From: Deltaproteobacteria bacterium | GTDB taxonomy: Bacteria; Desulfobacterota; Desulfobacteria; C00003060; C00003106 | NCBI GenBank assembly: GCA_019314005.1 | Contig: JAFDAE010000130.1 | Span: forward strand, 1 to 6,271 | Length of the DNA: 6,271 nucleotides | Direction: 5' to 3' | Part shown: positions 1-5,686 of the stretch, one piece after another | Layout: each line of letters opens with the position of its first letter | How positions within the stretch are numbered: position 1 is the first letter of the stretch | Notes under the pieces: model-generated | What the model saw: only the letters and a program-made list of their open reading frames with translations | Databases searched by the model: none | Told to the model about the DNA's origin: nothing | Made by a program: the position numbers and the translations under genes

Positions 1-2
1 AT

Positions 3-50
3 TTATCGTTAAACATTTCCAACCAATCGGACGATATTATTGATAAATAA
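3..50 (+). CDS. possible 3' end of an upstream gene (partial)
   Basis: One plus-strand frame is open from the window edge to a TAA at 48-50 and reads LSLNISNQSDDIIDK. It ends 22 bp before the sigma-28 promoter, where an upstream flagellar gene would be expected to stop. The other two plus-strand frames close at 10-12 and 41-43. Fifteen residues are too few to identify a family or even to be sure this is coding, so this is only a candidate. Confidence 0.25.
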   Translation, partial: LSLNISNQSDDIIDK

Positions 51-72
51 TAAATTTTTGTTGCCTTTTGCC

Positions 73-99
73 TAAAGTATTTCTATTATCTGCCGATAA
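73..99 (+). promoter_or_regulatory. sigma-28 (FliA) promoter
   Basis: TAAAGTAT at 73-80 and GCCGATAA at 92-99 are separated by 11 bases. Counted the classical way this is TAAA-N15-GCCGATAA, an exact match to the flagellar sigma-28 consensus, with the -10 octamer perfect. The predicted transcription start is about 105-107, leaving only about 12-14 bases before the ATG at 119. It should express the FlgM-associated protein and flgM as class 3 (late) flagellar genes, possibly in addition to read-through from upstream. Confidence 0.9.
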
Positions 100-106
100 T
101 ATAGTC

Positions 107-114
107 AGGGGGAA
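107..114 (+). promoter_or_regulatory. ribosome binding site deciding the start at 119
   Basis: AGGGGGAA lies 4-6 bases before the ATG at 119-121. It supports this ATG over the in-frame TTG at 68, which would lie inside the sigma-28 promoter and therefore upstream of the transcript. The site sits almost at the predicted 5' end of the mRNA. Confidence 0.75.
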
Positions 115-118
115 TTCT

Positions 119-541
119 ATGACTATATCTACCTATCAAATAGAAAATGTATTGAGGGTCTATGGGAAACAGCTTCGTCAAGGAAAAACTCTAAAACGAC
201 AGCTTCCTGCGACGGAGACTCCTCAAGACAAGATAAACATCTCTGCTGATGGGAAAAGAAGCGCTATTATTAAGAAGCTGGCGTCAGAAGTTGTTGACAA
301 AATAGCTCATTCCGGTCCTAGTAATGACATTGAGACCGGTACTCTTAAAGAGCTGGAAGAGGAATACGGAAGCAACCTCAGCGTAGCTAAGGACGAGTCA
401 ACTAACAAACTAGTTTTCAAGGTAATTGACAAACAGAAAAATGAGACAATTGAAGTTGTCTCTTCGGAAGAGTCTGATTTTTTGAAACAGCGATTAGAAG
501 AAATCGCAAAAAACAGAATCGATGACAACATGTTCTCGTAA
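119..541 (+). CDS. FlgM-associated protein, DVU0524-like family
   Basis: A 140-aa cytoplasmic-looking protein with no signal peptide or membrane segment. The start (MTISTYQIENVLRVYGKQLR) and its position directly before flgM match the family named DVU0524 FlgM-associated protein, whose molecular role is not established. Residues 1-30 are a basic, helix-prone segment. Residues 37-47 (DKINISADGKR) resemble the D-x-V-x-L-S motif that opens the FlgM core. Residues 86-115 (NLSV...NKLVFKVIDKQKNETIEVV) resemble the FlaG pattern of a beta strand, VKVVD, then EVI, although the usual IRQIP is absent. The C-terminus (118-135) is a charged helix. It has its own sigma-28 promoter and is separated from flgM by 29 bp. 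Involvement in FlgM function or flagellar export is inferred from linkage only. Confidence 0.8.
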   Translation: MTISTYQIENVLRVYGKQLRQGKTLKRQLPATETPQDKINISADGKRSAIIKKLASEVVDKIAHSGPSNDIETGTLKELEEEYGSNLSVAKDESTNKLVFKVIDKQKNETIEVVSSEESDFLKQRLEEIAKNRIDDNMFS

Positions 542-558
542 GAAGAATTGCCAAGGTC

Positions 559-564
559 AGGAGG
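559..564 (+). promoter_or_regulatory. ribosome binding site of flgM
   Basis: A perfect AGGAGG sits 6 bases before the ATG at 571. A nearer ATG at 565 is out of frame and only 0 bases from the site, so 571 is the start. Confidence 0.8.
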
Positions 565-570
565 TATGAA

Positions 571-882
571 ATGAAAATAACAAACGGTATAGGCTACGAA
601 GCCAATAAATATATTGACAAGACAACCACAAACCAGGAAGTGGAAACGGATAAAAAATCTATCCAGAATACGGGTAATGCACCTAACTCAGATGCAGTTG
701 TCAATTTGTCTCAAGCCTCTAAGGAAGTTCAAATCGCCCAAAAGGCTGTTGAAGAAGCGCCTGATATCAGGGCAGAAAAAGTAGAGGACATAAAGACACA
801 AGTCAATAATAATACCTATAAGATAGATCATGAGAAAGTTGCGGAAAAGATTGTAGGCGCAATGTTTGACGACTTTGCGTGA
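571..882 (+). CDS. flgM: anti-sigma-28 factor FlgM
   Basis: FlgM binds the flagellar sigma factor FliA (sigma-28) in the cytoplasm and keeps late flagellar genes off until the hook-basal body is finished, when FlgM is exported. The 103-aa length fits the family. The N-terminal 40 residues are low-complexity and polar, as expected for the disordered, exported part. The conserved core follows: DAVVNLS at 41-47, PDIRAEKVEDIK at 64-75 and NTYKIDHEKVAEKIV at 81-95, which are the family's sigma-28-binding helices. It is the second gene after an exact sigma-28 promoter, so sigma-28 should raise its own inhibitor. The next gene is convergent, so the flagellar unit ends here within this window. Confidence 0.95.
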   Translation: MKITNGIGYEANKYIDKTTTNQEVETDKKSIQNTGNAPNSDAVVNLSQASKEVQIAQKAVEEAPDIRAEKVEDIKTQVNNNTYKIDHEKVAEKIVGAMFDDFA

Positions 883-899
883 TTTCGATTGGTCGGGTG

Positions 900-940
900 G
901 TCGAGAAGTAGGTAAAGCTTAAGCGACTTGACTACTCGAC
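900..940. terminator. possible hairpin between convergent genes
   Basis: GTCGAGAAGT (900-909) pairs with ACTACTCGAC (931-940) at 9 of 10 positions around a 21-base loop that itself contains the palindrome GCTTAAGC (917-924). It lies 17 bp after the flgM stop, and its right arm overlaps the stop codon of the convergent J-domain gene (932-934). There is no T run on either side, so it is a weak candidate for an intrinsic, two-way terminator. Confidence 0.3.
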
Positions 941-1444
941 GTGAGGACGCGGTAGGCGTATTGCATATAGCGTGTATATAGTTTCTTTGGCTTTACGATA
1001 AACCTTCATTTTTACTGGAATTCCGGCTTTTCCCAAAAAAATCTTACCGATCTCTTCCCTTGCCATTCCAAGCGTATTACACTCGTTAAAGCCGATTATA
1101 TAATCATCTACACAAAGCCCTGCGAGCACTGCCGGAGAGCATTCTGAGACATGAGACACTACCGGACATGTCTTATTGTTAAGCTTTCCCATAATGATGC
1201 TAAATCCCAACCATCCTGAGTAGCGATTACGTCTACTTTCAATATGCCTGCGGCGAAGATGGTCATAGGCGCTATTGATCTTTTTGAGTCTTTCCACACC
1301 AGCTAAGCCGATAGATCCATCTCTGTTTGAGACAACATCCGGATGATACTTCTTTGCCAATTTTCGATAGGCCAACTTAATATCATGAAATGTCGCTCTT
1401 TCATCCAGCCCAAAAATACGATAACAGGATACAACTTCTCTCAA
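932..1444 (-). CDS. J-domain (DnaJ) and PDZ domain protein
   Basis: A 170-aa protein. Residues 5-66 form a J domain with the diagnostic HPD tripeptide at 34-36 inside KLAKKYHPDVV, preceded by the basic helix II and followed by the helix III segment LKKINSAYDHLR. The J domain would stimulate the ATPase of an Hsp70 (DnaK-type) partner. After a basic linker (63-75), residues 79-150 look like a PDZ domain: GWLGFSI, then ECSPAVLAGLCVDDYIIGFN and a V-K-M-K-V strand. The Gly/Phe and zinc-finger regions of true DnaJ are missing, so it is a specialised co-chaperone, with the PDZ part probably choosing a client by its C-terminus. There is no signal peptide. The start is TTG at 1442-1444, supported by a TAAGGAG ribosome binding site 5 bases upstream. 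The client is unknown; neighbours do not settle it. Confidence 0.85.
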   Translation of the reverse strand: MREVVSCYRIFGLDERATFHDIKLAYRKLAKKYHPDVVSNRDGSIGLAGVERLKKINSAYDHLRRRHIESRRNRYSGWLGFSIIMGKLNNKTCPVVSHVSECSPAVLAGLCVDDYIIGFNECNTLGMAREEIGKIFLGKAGIPVKMKVYRKAKETIYTLYAIRLPRPHVE

Positions 1445-1449
1445 GGTCT

Positions 1450-1456
1450 CTCCTTA
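1450..1456 (-). promoter_or_regulatory. ribosome binding site of the J-domain/PDZ gene
   Basis: On the minus strand this reads TAAGGAG, 5 bases before the TTG start at 1444. The same 7 bases occur again at 1550-1556, on the far side of the palindromic element, so this site may be one copy of a target duplication. Confidence 0.7.
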
Positions 1457-1549
1457 GTAACTACTCAGGTTGTTAGGTTCACCGTTCAAGGTTCAGGGTT
1501 GATCGCTTTCTAACCTTGAACCGTGGAACTGTGAACCTGAGTAGTTACC
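1457..1549. repeat. palindromic intergenic repeat, about 93 bp, with 7-bp flanking direct repeats
   Basis: The outer arms GTAACTACTCAGGTT (1457-1471) and AACCTGAGTAGTTAC (1534-1548) are perfect 15-bp inverted repeats. The inner arms GTTCAAGGTT (1484-1493) and AACCTTGAAC (1512-1521) are perfect over 10 bp. The left side has an extra copy of AGGTT. CTCCTTA occurs at 1450-1456 and at 1550-1556, bracketing the palindrome, and looks like a target-site duplication. The element has no coding capacity. On the minus strand it lies in the presumed leader of the J-domain gene, where the RNA would form a long hairpin right upstream of the ribosome binding site. Confidence 0.75.
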
Positions 1550-1587
1550 CTCCTTATAGATATAAAACATACAAGATGTTGTGAATT

Positions 1588-1616
1588 GATATATCATATA
1601 ACCTATATATTGTCCA
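1588..1616 (-). promoter_or_regulatory. candidate sigma-70 type promoter of the J-domain/PDZ gene
   Basis: On the minus strand TGGACA (1616-1611) and TATATC (1593-1588) are spaced by 17 bases in an AT-rich stretch between the two repeats. The start would fall near 1581, giving a leader of about 137 bases that contains the palindromic repeat. The match is only moderate, and AT-rich DNA gives such hits easily. Confidence 0.3.
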
Positions 1617-1619
1617 GAT

Positions 1620-1761
1620 GAGGCAGTTTCAAAACGTCCCCTTTTGCCTAATCTCTGCGTCAGGCTCAAATTATAATCCTCAAAATACTTCAAGTATTCC
1701 TGTGGTTATAATTTTCGCCTTTCTTGACCTTAGACAAAATTGAACATTTTGAAACTGCCTC
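1620..1761. mobile_element. MITE-like foldback element, 142 bp
   Basis: Perfect 15-bp terminal inverted repeats, GAGGCAGTTTCAAAA at 1620-1634 and its complement at 1747-1761, are bracketed by AGAT on both sides (1616-1619 and 1762-1765), which looks like a 4-bp target duplication. The interior is also an imperfect palindrome along its whole length. The stretch 1663-1690 pairs with 1692-1719 at about 20 of 28 positions, and the centre AATACTT-C-AAGTATT (1684-1698) falls exactly at the element's midpoint. No transposase is encoded, so movement would need an enzyme supplied elsewhere. It starts 10 bp past the mutS stop, so it may act as an mRNA 3'-end hairpin. Confidence 0.8.
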
Positions 1762-1771
1762 AGATGTCCTG

Positions 1772-4387
1772 TCAAACCAGTTGCTTTAATTCATTCAGCA
1801 CATTTAGAGCTTCAAGAGGTGTCGTGTTAGAAACATCTATCTGCTCTAGTTTGTCCACCAATGCCTGATTGGAAGTTTTAAAAAGTGTTAACTGCACATC
1901 TGCATGTTTTTTCGGTCTTTTTTTTGAGCGAGCAATGTTTGGCTCGCCTTCTTCGTTTAGCTCACCTGTTTCAATATTTTTGAGGACCTCTTTCGCTCTT
2001 TCTACAACATCTTTGGGAAGGCCGGCCAATCTTGCTACTTGTATACCATAACTTCTATTTGTTCCGCCTTCGATTAGCTTTCTTAAAAAAATAATCTCGC
2101 CGTTCCATTCTCTTACGGCAACATTGTAATTTTTTACTCGCGACTTGGTAGCAGCGAGATCGGTCAGTTCATGATAATGGGTGGCAAAAATGGTTTTAAT
2201 CCCCCTCCCCTTCCAGTCATGAAGGTGTTCGGCAACAGCCCATGCGATACTGAGCCCGTCAAAGGTACTGGTTCCCCTCCCGATCTCATCCAATATGATT
2301 AGACTTTTCTCTGTGGCAGTATTCAAAATTCTGGCAGTCTCCTGCATTTCCACCATAAAAGTACTCTCTCCCTGTGCCAGGTTGTCAAGCGCTCCAACTC
2401 GTGTAAATATACGATCTACAATACTTAGGGAAACAGATTCGGCAGGAACAAACGAGCCGACCTGTGCCATCAACATCACTAACGCGACCTGACGCAAGAT
2501 CGTTGATTTGCCAGCCATATTGGGACCCGTAATAATCAAGACCTGCCTGTCTTCATCATCCATCTTTATTGTGTTGGGAACGAACCGTTCCCCTGCCATC
2601 ATCTTCTCGATTACTGGATGACGGACATCTTCCATAAAGAGTACCCCGTCTTCCATGAACTTCGGTTTTACGTAACCATTTTTGTCCGCCACTTCTGCTA
2701 AAGAACAAAGAACATCCAACTTTGCCAACAGGCCTGCGCTCTTTTGAATGCGGGGGTTGTTTTGTACTATCTTTCCCCTTATTCCATTAAAGAGCTCATA
2801 TTCCAGCGCAGCCCGTCTCTCCTCAGCAGTTAACACCTTAGTTTCGTATCTCTTTAGGTCTTCTGTAATATATCTCTCCGCATTTACCAATGTCTGTTTG
2901 CGAACGTAATAAGGAGGAACTGATTTGATATGGGTTTTTGAAACTTCAATATAGTATCCAAAGACCTTATTAAAACCAACTTTTAATGAACCGATTCCGG
3001 TTGTCTCCCGCTCTGTTGCTTCTAAACTCGCAATCCACTTTTTGCCACCTTTACAGATACTTACAATCTCATCCAGCTCTGCATTGTACCCGGGTTTGAT
3101 CATCCCCCCTTCATTAATGGTATGTGGCGGGTCATCGCAAATTGACTCTTCAATCATATCCCCCACATCGGCCAAGTCATCCAACTCTATATGGATTTGC
3201 CGAAATAGATCGGATTGCAATGATTCTATCAAGGTGCTAATCTCTGGAATCCTTCTAACAGAACGCTTCATAGCAATCAGATCCCTGGCATTGGAATGTG
3301 CTAAGACGATTTTCGAGTTCAGACGCTCCAGGTCATAAACACCTGAAAGCGCTTCACGCAGAGCCCCACGCAATGTTATATTTTCCTTTGCCTCTTCCAC
3401 AGCGTCCAGCCGGAGCCTTAACCTTTCTGCATCGAGGAGAGGATAATTCAACCATTGACGAATCATCCGACCACCCATGGAGGTAATGGTCTTATCAAGT
3501 ACCCAAAGGAGTGTTCCTTTTCTTGAACGGGTACGTATGGTCTCAAAAAGTTCCAGATTCCTCTTTGTAGTGTCATCCAGCACCATATAGTCCGCAAGAA
3601 AATATGCGACAATATGATTGACATGCGGAACTATACCCTTTTGCGTTTCGTGTATATATTGAAGAAGGGCCCCTGCAGCCGAGATCCCCGCATGCATTTC
3701 ATCACATCCGAATCCCTCCAGGGAATGGGTATTAAATTGCTTTAAAAGAGTGGTTTGTGCTCTGTCTAATTCAAATAAGGGATCGTCTAATAGAGTGACC
3801 GATTTTTCGTTAAAATAGGACAGTAGTGCCTTGATTTCCAAATCCTCTCGAATCGATCCCGGTATAAGGACTTCGCTCGGATCTATACGCAAAGACTCGT
3901 CAACGACAGCACTGAAGGAATCCGACTCGGTTACTCGAAAGTCGCCGGTAGAGATGTCAAGGCAAGCAAGCCCAAAATAACCTTTGTAACGGAACAGCGC
4001 CATGATAAAATTATTTGATTTGGCATCCAATAGTTCCGTATCAAGAACCACGCCCGGAGTCACCACACGGACCACATCCCGCTTTACCAGCCCTTTTGCT
4101 TGACGTGGGTCTTCGACCTGTTCACAGACAGCAACCTTGTATCCATTCTCTATCAAGCGCGCAATATATCTCTGCGCGGCGTGATGTGGGACTCCACACA
4201 TTGGAATAGGTTTGTCATCTTTTTTATTTCGGGATGTTAAGGTAATGTCGAGGATACGGGAGGCAATCTCAGCATCTTCAAAGAACATCTCATAAAAATC
4301 GCCCATTCGATAAAAAAGAAGTGCATCGGGATACTCCTTTTTTATAGAATGATACTGCTGTACCATTGGAGTGATTTTAACTGACAT
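1772..4387 (-). CDS. mutS: DNA mismatch repair protein MutS
   Basis: MutS recognises mispairs and small loops in newly made DNA and, with ATP and MutL, starts their repair. The protein is full length (871 aa). Counting from this start, the N-terminal mismatch-reading motif F-Y-E is at 31-33 (GDFYEMF). The connector, lever and clamp domains follow. The ATPase has Walker A GPNMAGKST (621-629), STFMVEM (676-682), Walker B with LDEIGRGTSTFDG (699-711) and ATHYHEL (735-741). The tail has QLTLF (832-836), a beta-clamp binding type motif, and ends in TPLEALNVLNELKQLV. I choose ATG at 4387 because AGGA (4394-4397) lies 6 bases before it; GTG at 4390 is only 3 bases from that site. It is last in a minus-strand cluster, 33 bp after lapA. 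An A8 run (plus-strand T8 at 1918-1925) lies in the linker before QLTLF. Confidence 0.97.
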   Translation of the reverse strand: MSVKITPMVQQYHSIKKEYPDALLFYRMGDFYEMFFEDAEIASRILDITLTSRNKKDDKPIPMCGVPHHAAQRYIARLIENGYKVAVCEQVEDPRQAKGLVKRDVVRVVTPGVVLDTELLDAKSNNFIMALFRYKGYFGLACLDISTGDFRVTESDSFSAVVDESLRIDPSEVLIPGSIREDLEIKALLSYFNEKSVTLLDDPLFELDRAQTTLLKQFNTHSLEGFGCDEMHAGISAAGALLQYIHETQKGIVPHVNHIVAYFLADYMVLDDTTKRNLELFETIRTRSRKGTLLWVLDKTITSMGGRMIRQWLNYPLLDAERLRLRLDAVEEAKENITLRGALREALSGVYDLERLNSKIVLAHSNARDLIAMKRSVRRIPEISTLIESLQSDLFRQIHIELDDLADVGDMIEESICDDPPHTINEGGMIKPGYNAELDEIVSICKGGKKWIASLEATERETTGIGSLKVGFNKVFGYYIEVSKTHIKSVPPYYVRKQTLVNAERYITEDLKRYETKVLTAEERRAALEYELFNGIRGKIVQNNPRIQKSAGLLAKLDVLCSLAEVADKNGYVKPKFMEDGVLFMEDVRHPVIEKMMAGERFVPNTIKMDDEDRQVLIITGPNMAGKSTILRQVALVMLMAQVGSFVPAESVSLSIVDRIFTRVGALDNLAQGESTFMVEMQETARILNTATEKSLIILDEIGRGTSTFDGLSIAWAVAEHLHDWKGRGIKTIFATHYHELTDLAATKSRVKNYNVAVREWNGEIIFLRKLIEGGTNRSYGIQVARLAGLPKDVVERAKEVLKNIETGELNEEGEPNIARSKKRPKKHADVQLTLFKTSNQALVDKLEQIDVSNTTPLEALNVLNELKQLV

Positions 4388-4397
4388 CACCAGTCCT

Positions 4398-4417
4398 GTA
4401 TGGAGTGTATGGAGTGT
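4398..4417. repeat. short tandem repeat between lapA and mutS
   Basis: The 9-bp unit GTATGGAGT occurs twice head to tail (4398-4406 and 4407-4415), followed by GT of a third. It fills most of the lapA-mutS gap, directly upstream of the mutS ribosome binding site. Slippage here would change the spacing between the genes but not the mutS site itself. Confidence 0.6.
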
Positions 4418-4420
4418 CCC

Positions 4421-4804
4421 CTATGTTCTTTCTTCTGAAGCGTTCTCTTCGGAAACAACATCTTCCGGGGTAATATCTTCAACAATGGCACTTTCAGAGG
4501 TTGCAGACACGCTCTTAAGCATCCTTAACTCTTCTTCCATGTCCTTTATCTTCTCACTGTTCGACTTCAGATCCCTTCTTGCTTTCAAACGTTCTCCCAG
4601 GCTGAGAAAATAGGCAAGTAAAAATCCAAGCAGAAACAAACTTAAAAATATAAGAGAAGATTGAATATTAAGCATCTCGTAGTGCTTAATCCCGATATTG
4701 AGTTTCAAGTTAAAGAGATGTGTAAAAACCGCCAAATTTTGATACACAAAAAGGCCTATAAAGGCGGCAATAATCAACAAAAGTGTCAACTTAAATTTTT
4801 TCAT
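4421..4804 (-). CDS. LapA-domain (DUF1049) inner membrane protein
   Basis: A 127-aa protein with the layout of the LapA family: a short basic N-terminus (MKKFK), a first membrane helix at about 6-21 followed by YQN, a loop, a second membrane helix at about 49-69, then a cytoplasmic charged coiled-coil segment at 70-98 (ERLKARRDLKSNSEKIKDMEEELRMLK). The last 28 residues are acidic and probably disordered. In Escherichia coli LapA works with LapB in controlling lipopolysaccharide assembly; whether this distant homolog does the same is unknown, and no lapB is visible here. The ATG at 4804 has a strong GGAGG (4811-4815) 6 bases upstream. mutS follows after 33 bp, so the two are probably co-transcribed. 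Confidence 0.75.
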   Translation of the reverse strand: MKKFKLTLLLIIAAFIGLFVYQNLAVFTHLFNLKLNIGIKHYEMLNIQSSLIFLSLFLLGFLLAYFLSLGERLKARRDLKSNSEKIKDMEEELRMLKSVSATSESAIVEDITPEDVVSEENASEERT

Positions 4805-4827
4805 GGATTTCCTCCAAAAAAAGATTA

Positions 4828-4920
4828 GGACGCAGCTTTTCCCTGATGCCCGCAGATAACCATTCTAAAATTATTGAATACCCTATTTAAGATCCTGACA
4901 GTCTGCGTTCATCTGCGTCC
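4828..4920. repeat. palindromic intergenic repeat with GGACGCAG ends, about 93 bp
   Basis: GGACGCAG (4828-4835) and CTGCGTCC (4913-4920) are perfect 8-bp terminal inverted repeats. Inside, CGCAGAT at 4851-4857 can pair with ATCTGCG at 4911-4917, and TCTGCGT is repeated directly at 4902-4908 and 4912-4918. The centre is AT-rich. It fills most of the 140-bp gap between the UPF0280 stop and the lapA ribosome binding site. No coding capacity is seen. It differs in sequence from the two repeats near the J-domain gene. Confidence 0.65.
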
Positions 4921-4944
4921 AAAATGGAATTTACCAATCAATTA

Positions 4945-5676
4945 TTAACTAATTCTAATAAGTTTCAGATCTCCCTTCAAACCAAGTTTGTCGCCGACCA
5001 CAATTACAATGCCTATTACCCCTGCAATCGACTCCGCAAATGTTAGCCCCTTGTCTATAGCCTTTTTATCAGAAATCAGATTCCCGACAGCGGTAGCGGT
5101 CGCATCTGCCAGGGATGCGGAATGAGACACCACTGTTACGGCATCAGATTTACCCATACTAAGAGAATGCCCCACTGTTCCGGAAGAAGTACAGACCGCA
5201 ATCTGCTCATCTTCGGGGTCTATTTCGAGCCCTACTTTATTACTCAACGGAGAAGACCCGGCAAATATTCCCACCGTAAACGGCTTGTCGGTTTTTATAA
5301 AGATATCTCCCCCGTTTTCTACAATAACTACTTGCGAATATATTAAGAGATCACGTCCAACCCATTCTGCAATCGCACCCGCGACAGCTGCCATTGGACC
5401 CACACCGGCAAGCTTTCCCGCCTCGATCATGTCCCGAACAATAGGAGGCGCGAATTGGTCATCTGGAAAGGGAGTCAATGTATGTAAAAAAGACGGGGAC
5501 CGATCAATATATTCCTCTATATGTCTACGATATCTTATAACACTTTTTTCTGCTTCAGCCACCAATTCCCGATCCGCTCTCACCAACAGATCGGTCTCCT
5601 TGACAACGACCCGAAACGATGTAAGCTCATCCTCAGAGATGTTATCCCGATATGTCCTTTCAGTATAGGCTTTCAT
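4945..5676 (-). CDS. UPF0280 (COG2122) ApbE-like protein
   Basis: A 243-aa soluble protein of the UPF0280 family, which belongs to the ApbE (flavin transferase) superfamily. Visible family motifs, numbered from this start, are AGVGPMAAVAGAIAEWVGRDLL (near 90-111), VENGGDIFIK (near 118-127), GIFAGSSPLS and CTSSGTVGHSLSMGKSDAVTVV, followed by ADATATAVGN. The last two resemble the metal- and flavin-binding end of ApbE. A biochemical role is not firmly known; from memory, the methanogen homolog was linked genetically to an alternative route of homocysteine synthesis with sulfide, which would suit a sulfur-metabolising anaerobe. I prefer ATG at 5676, 10 bp after the dnaE stop, with AGGG at 5685-5688 as the likely ribosome site. 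An upstream start at 5721 would overlap dnaE by 35 bp and adds residues unlike the family's usual beginning. Confidence 0.85.
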   Translation of the reverse strand: MKAYTERTYRDNISEDELTSFRVVVKETDLLVRADRELVAEAEKSVIRYRRHIEEYIDRSPSFLHTLTPFPDDQFAPPIVRDMIEAGKLAGVGPMAAVAGAIAEWVGRDLLIYSQVVIVENGGDIFIKTDKPFTVGIFAGSSPLSNKVGLEIDPEDEQIAVCTSSGTVGHSLSMGKSDAVTVVSHSASLADATATAVGNLISDKKAIDKGLTFAESIAGVIGIVIVVGDKLGLKGDLKLIRIS

Positions 5677-5686
5677 AGGATAATCC

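Noticed and set aside
68..118. TTG-start extension of the FlgM-associated protein
   Set aside because: The extra 17 codons lie over the sigma-28 promoter, upstream of the predicted transcript start, while ATG at 119 has its own ribosome binding site and the family-like N-terminus.
307..531. 74-codon minus-strand frame opposite the FlgM-associated gene
   Set aside because: It is a serine-rich antisense shadow of a supported gene, with no ribosome binding site seen.
1493..1693. 66-codon minus-strand open frame between the J-domain gene and mutS
   Set aside because: It runs across parts of both palindromic elements and the AT-rich spacer, has no convincing ribosome binding site and resembles no family; it is an accident of the repeats.
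1457..1761. CRISPR array
   Set aside because: The repeats are inverted pairs rather than regularly spaced direct repeats, and no cas genes are present.
5285..5668. 127-codon plus-strand open frame opposite the UPF0280 gene
   Set aside because: It is antisense to a well-recognised gene, serine-rich in the manner of a shadow frame, and overlaps another such frame at 5521-5838.
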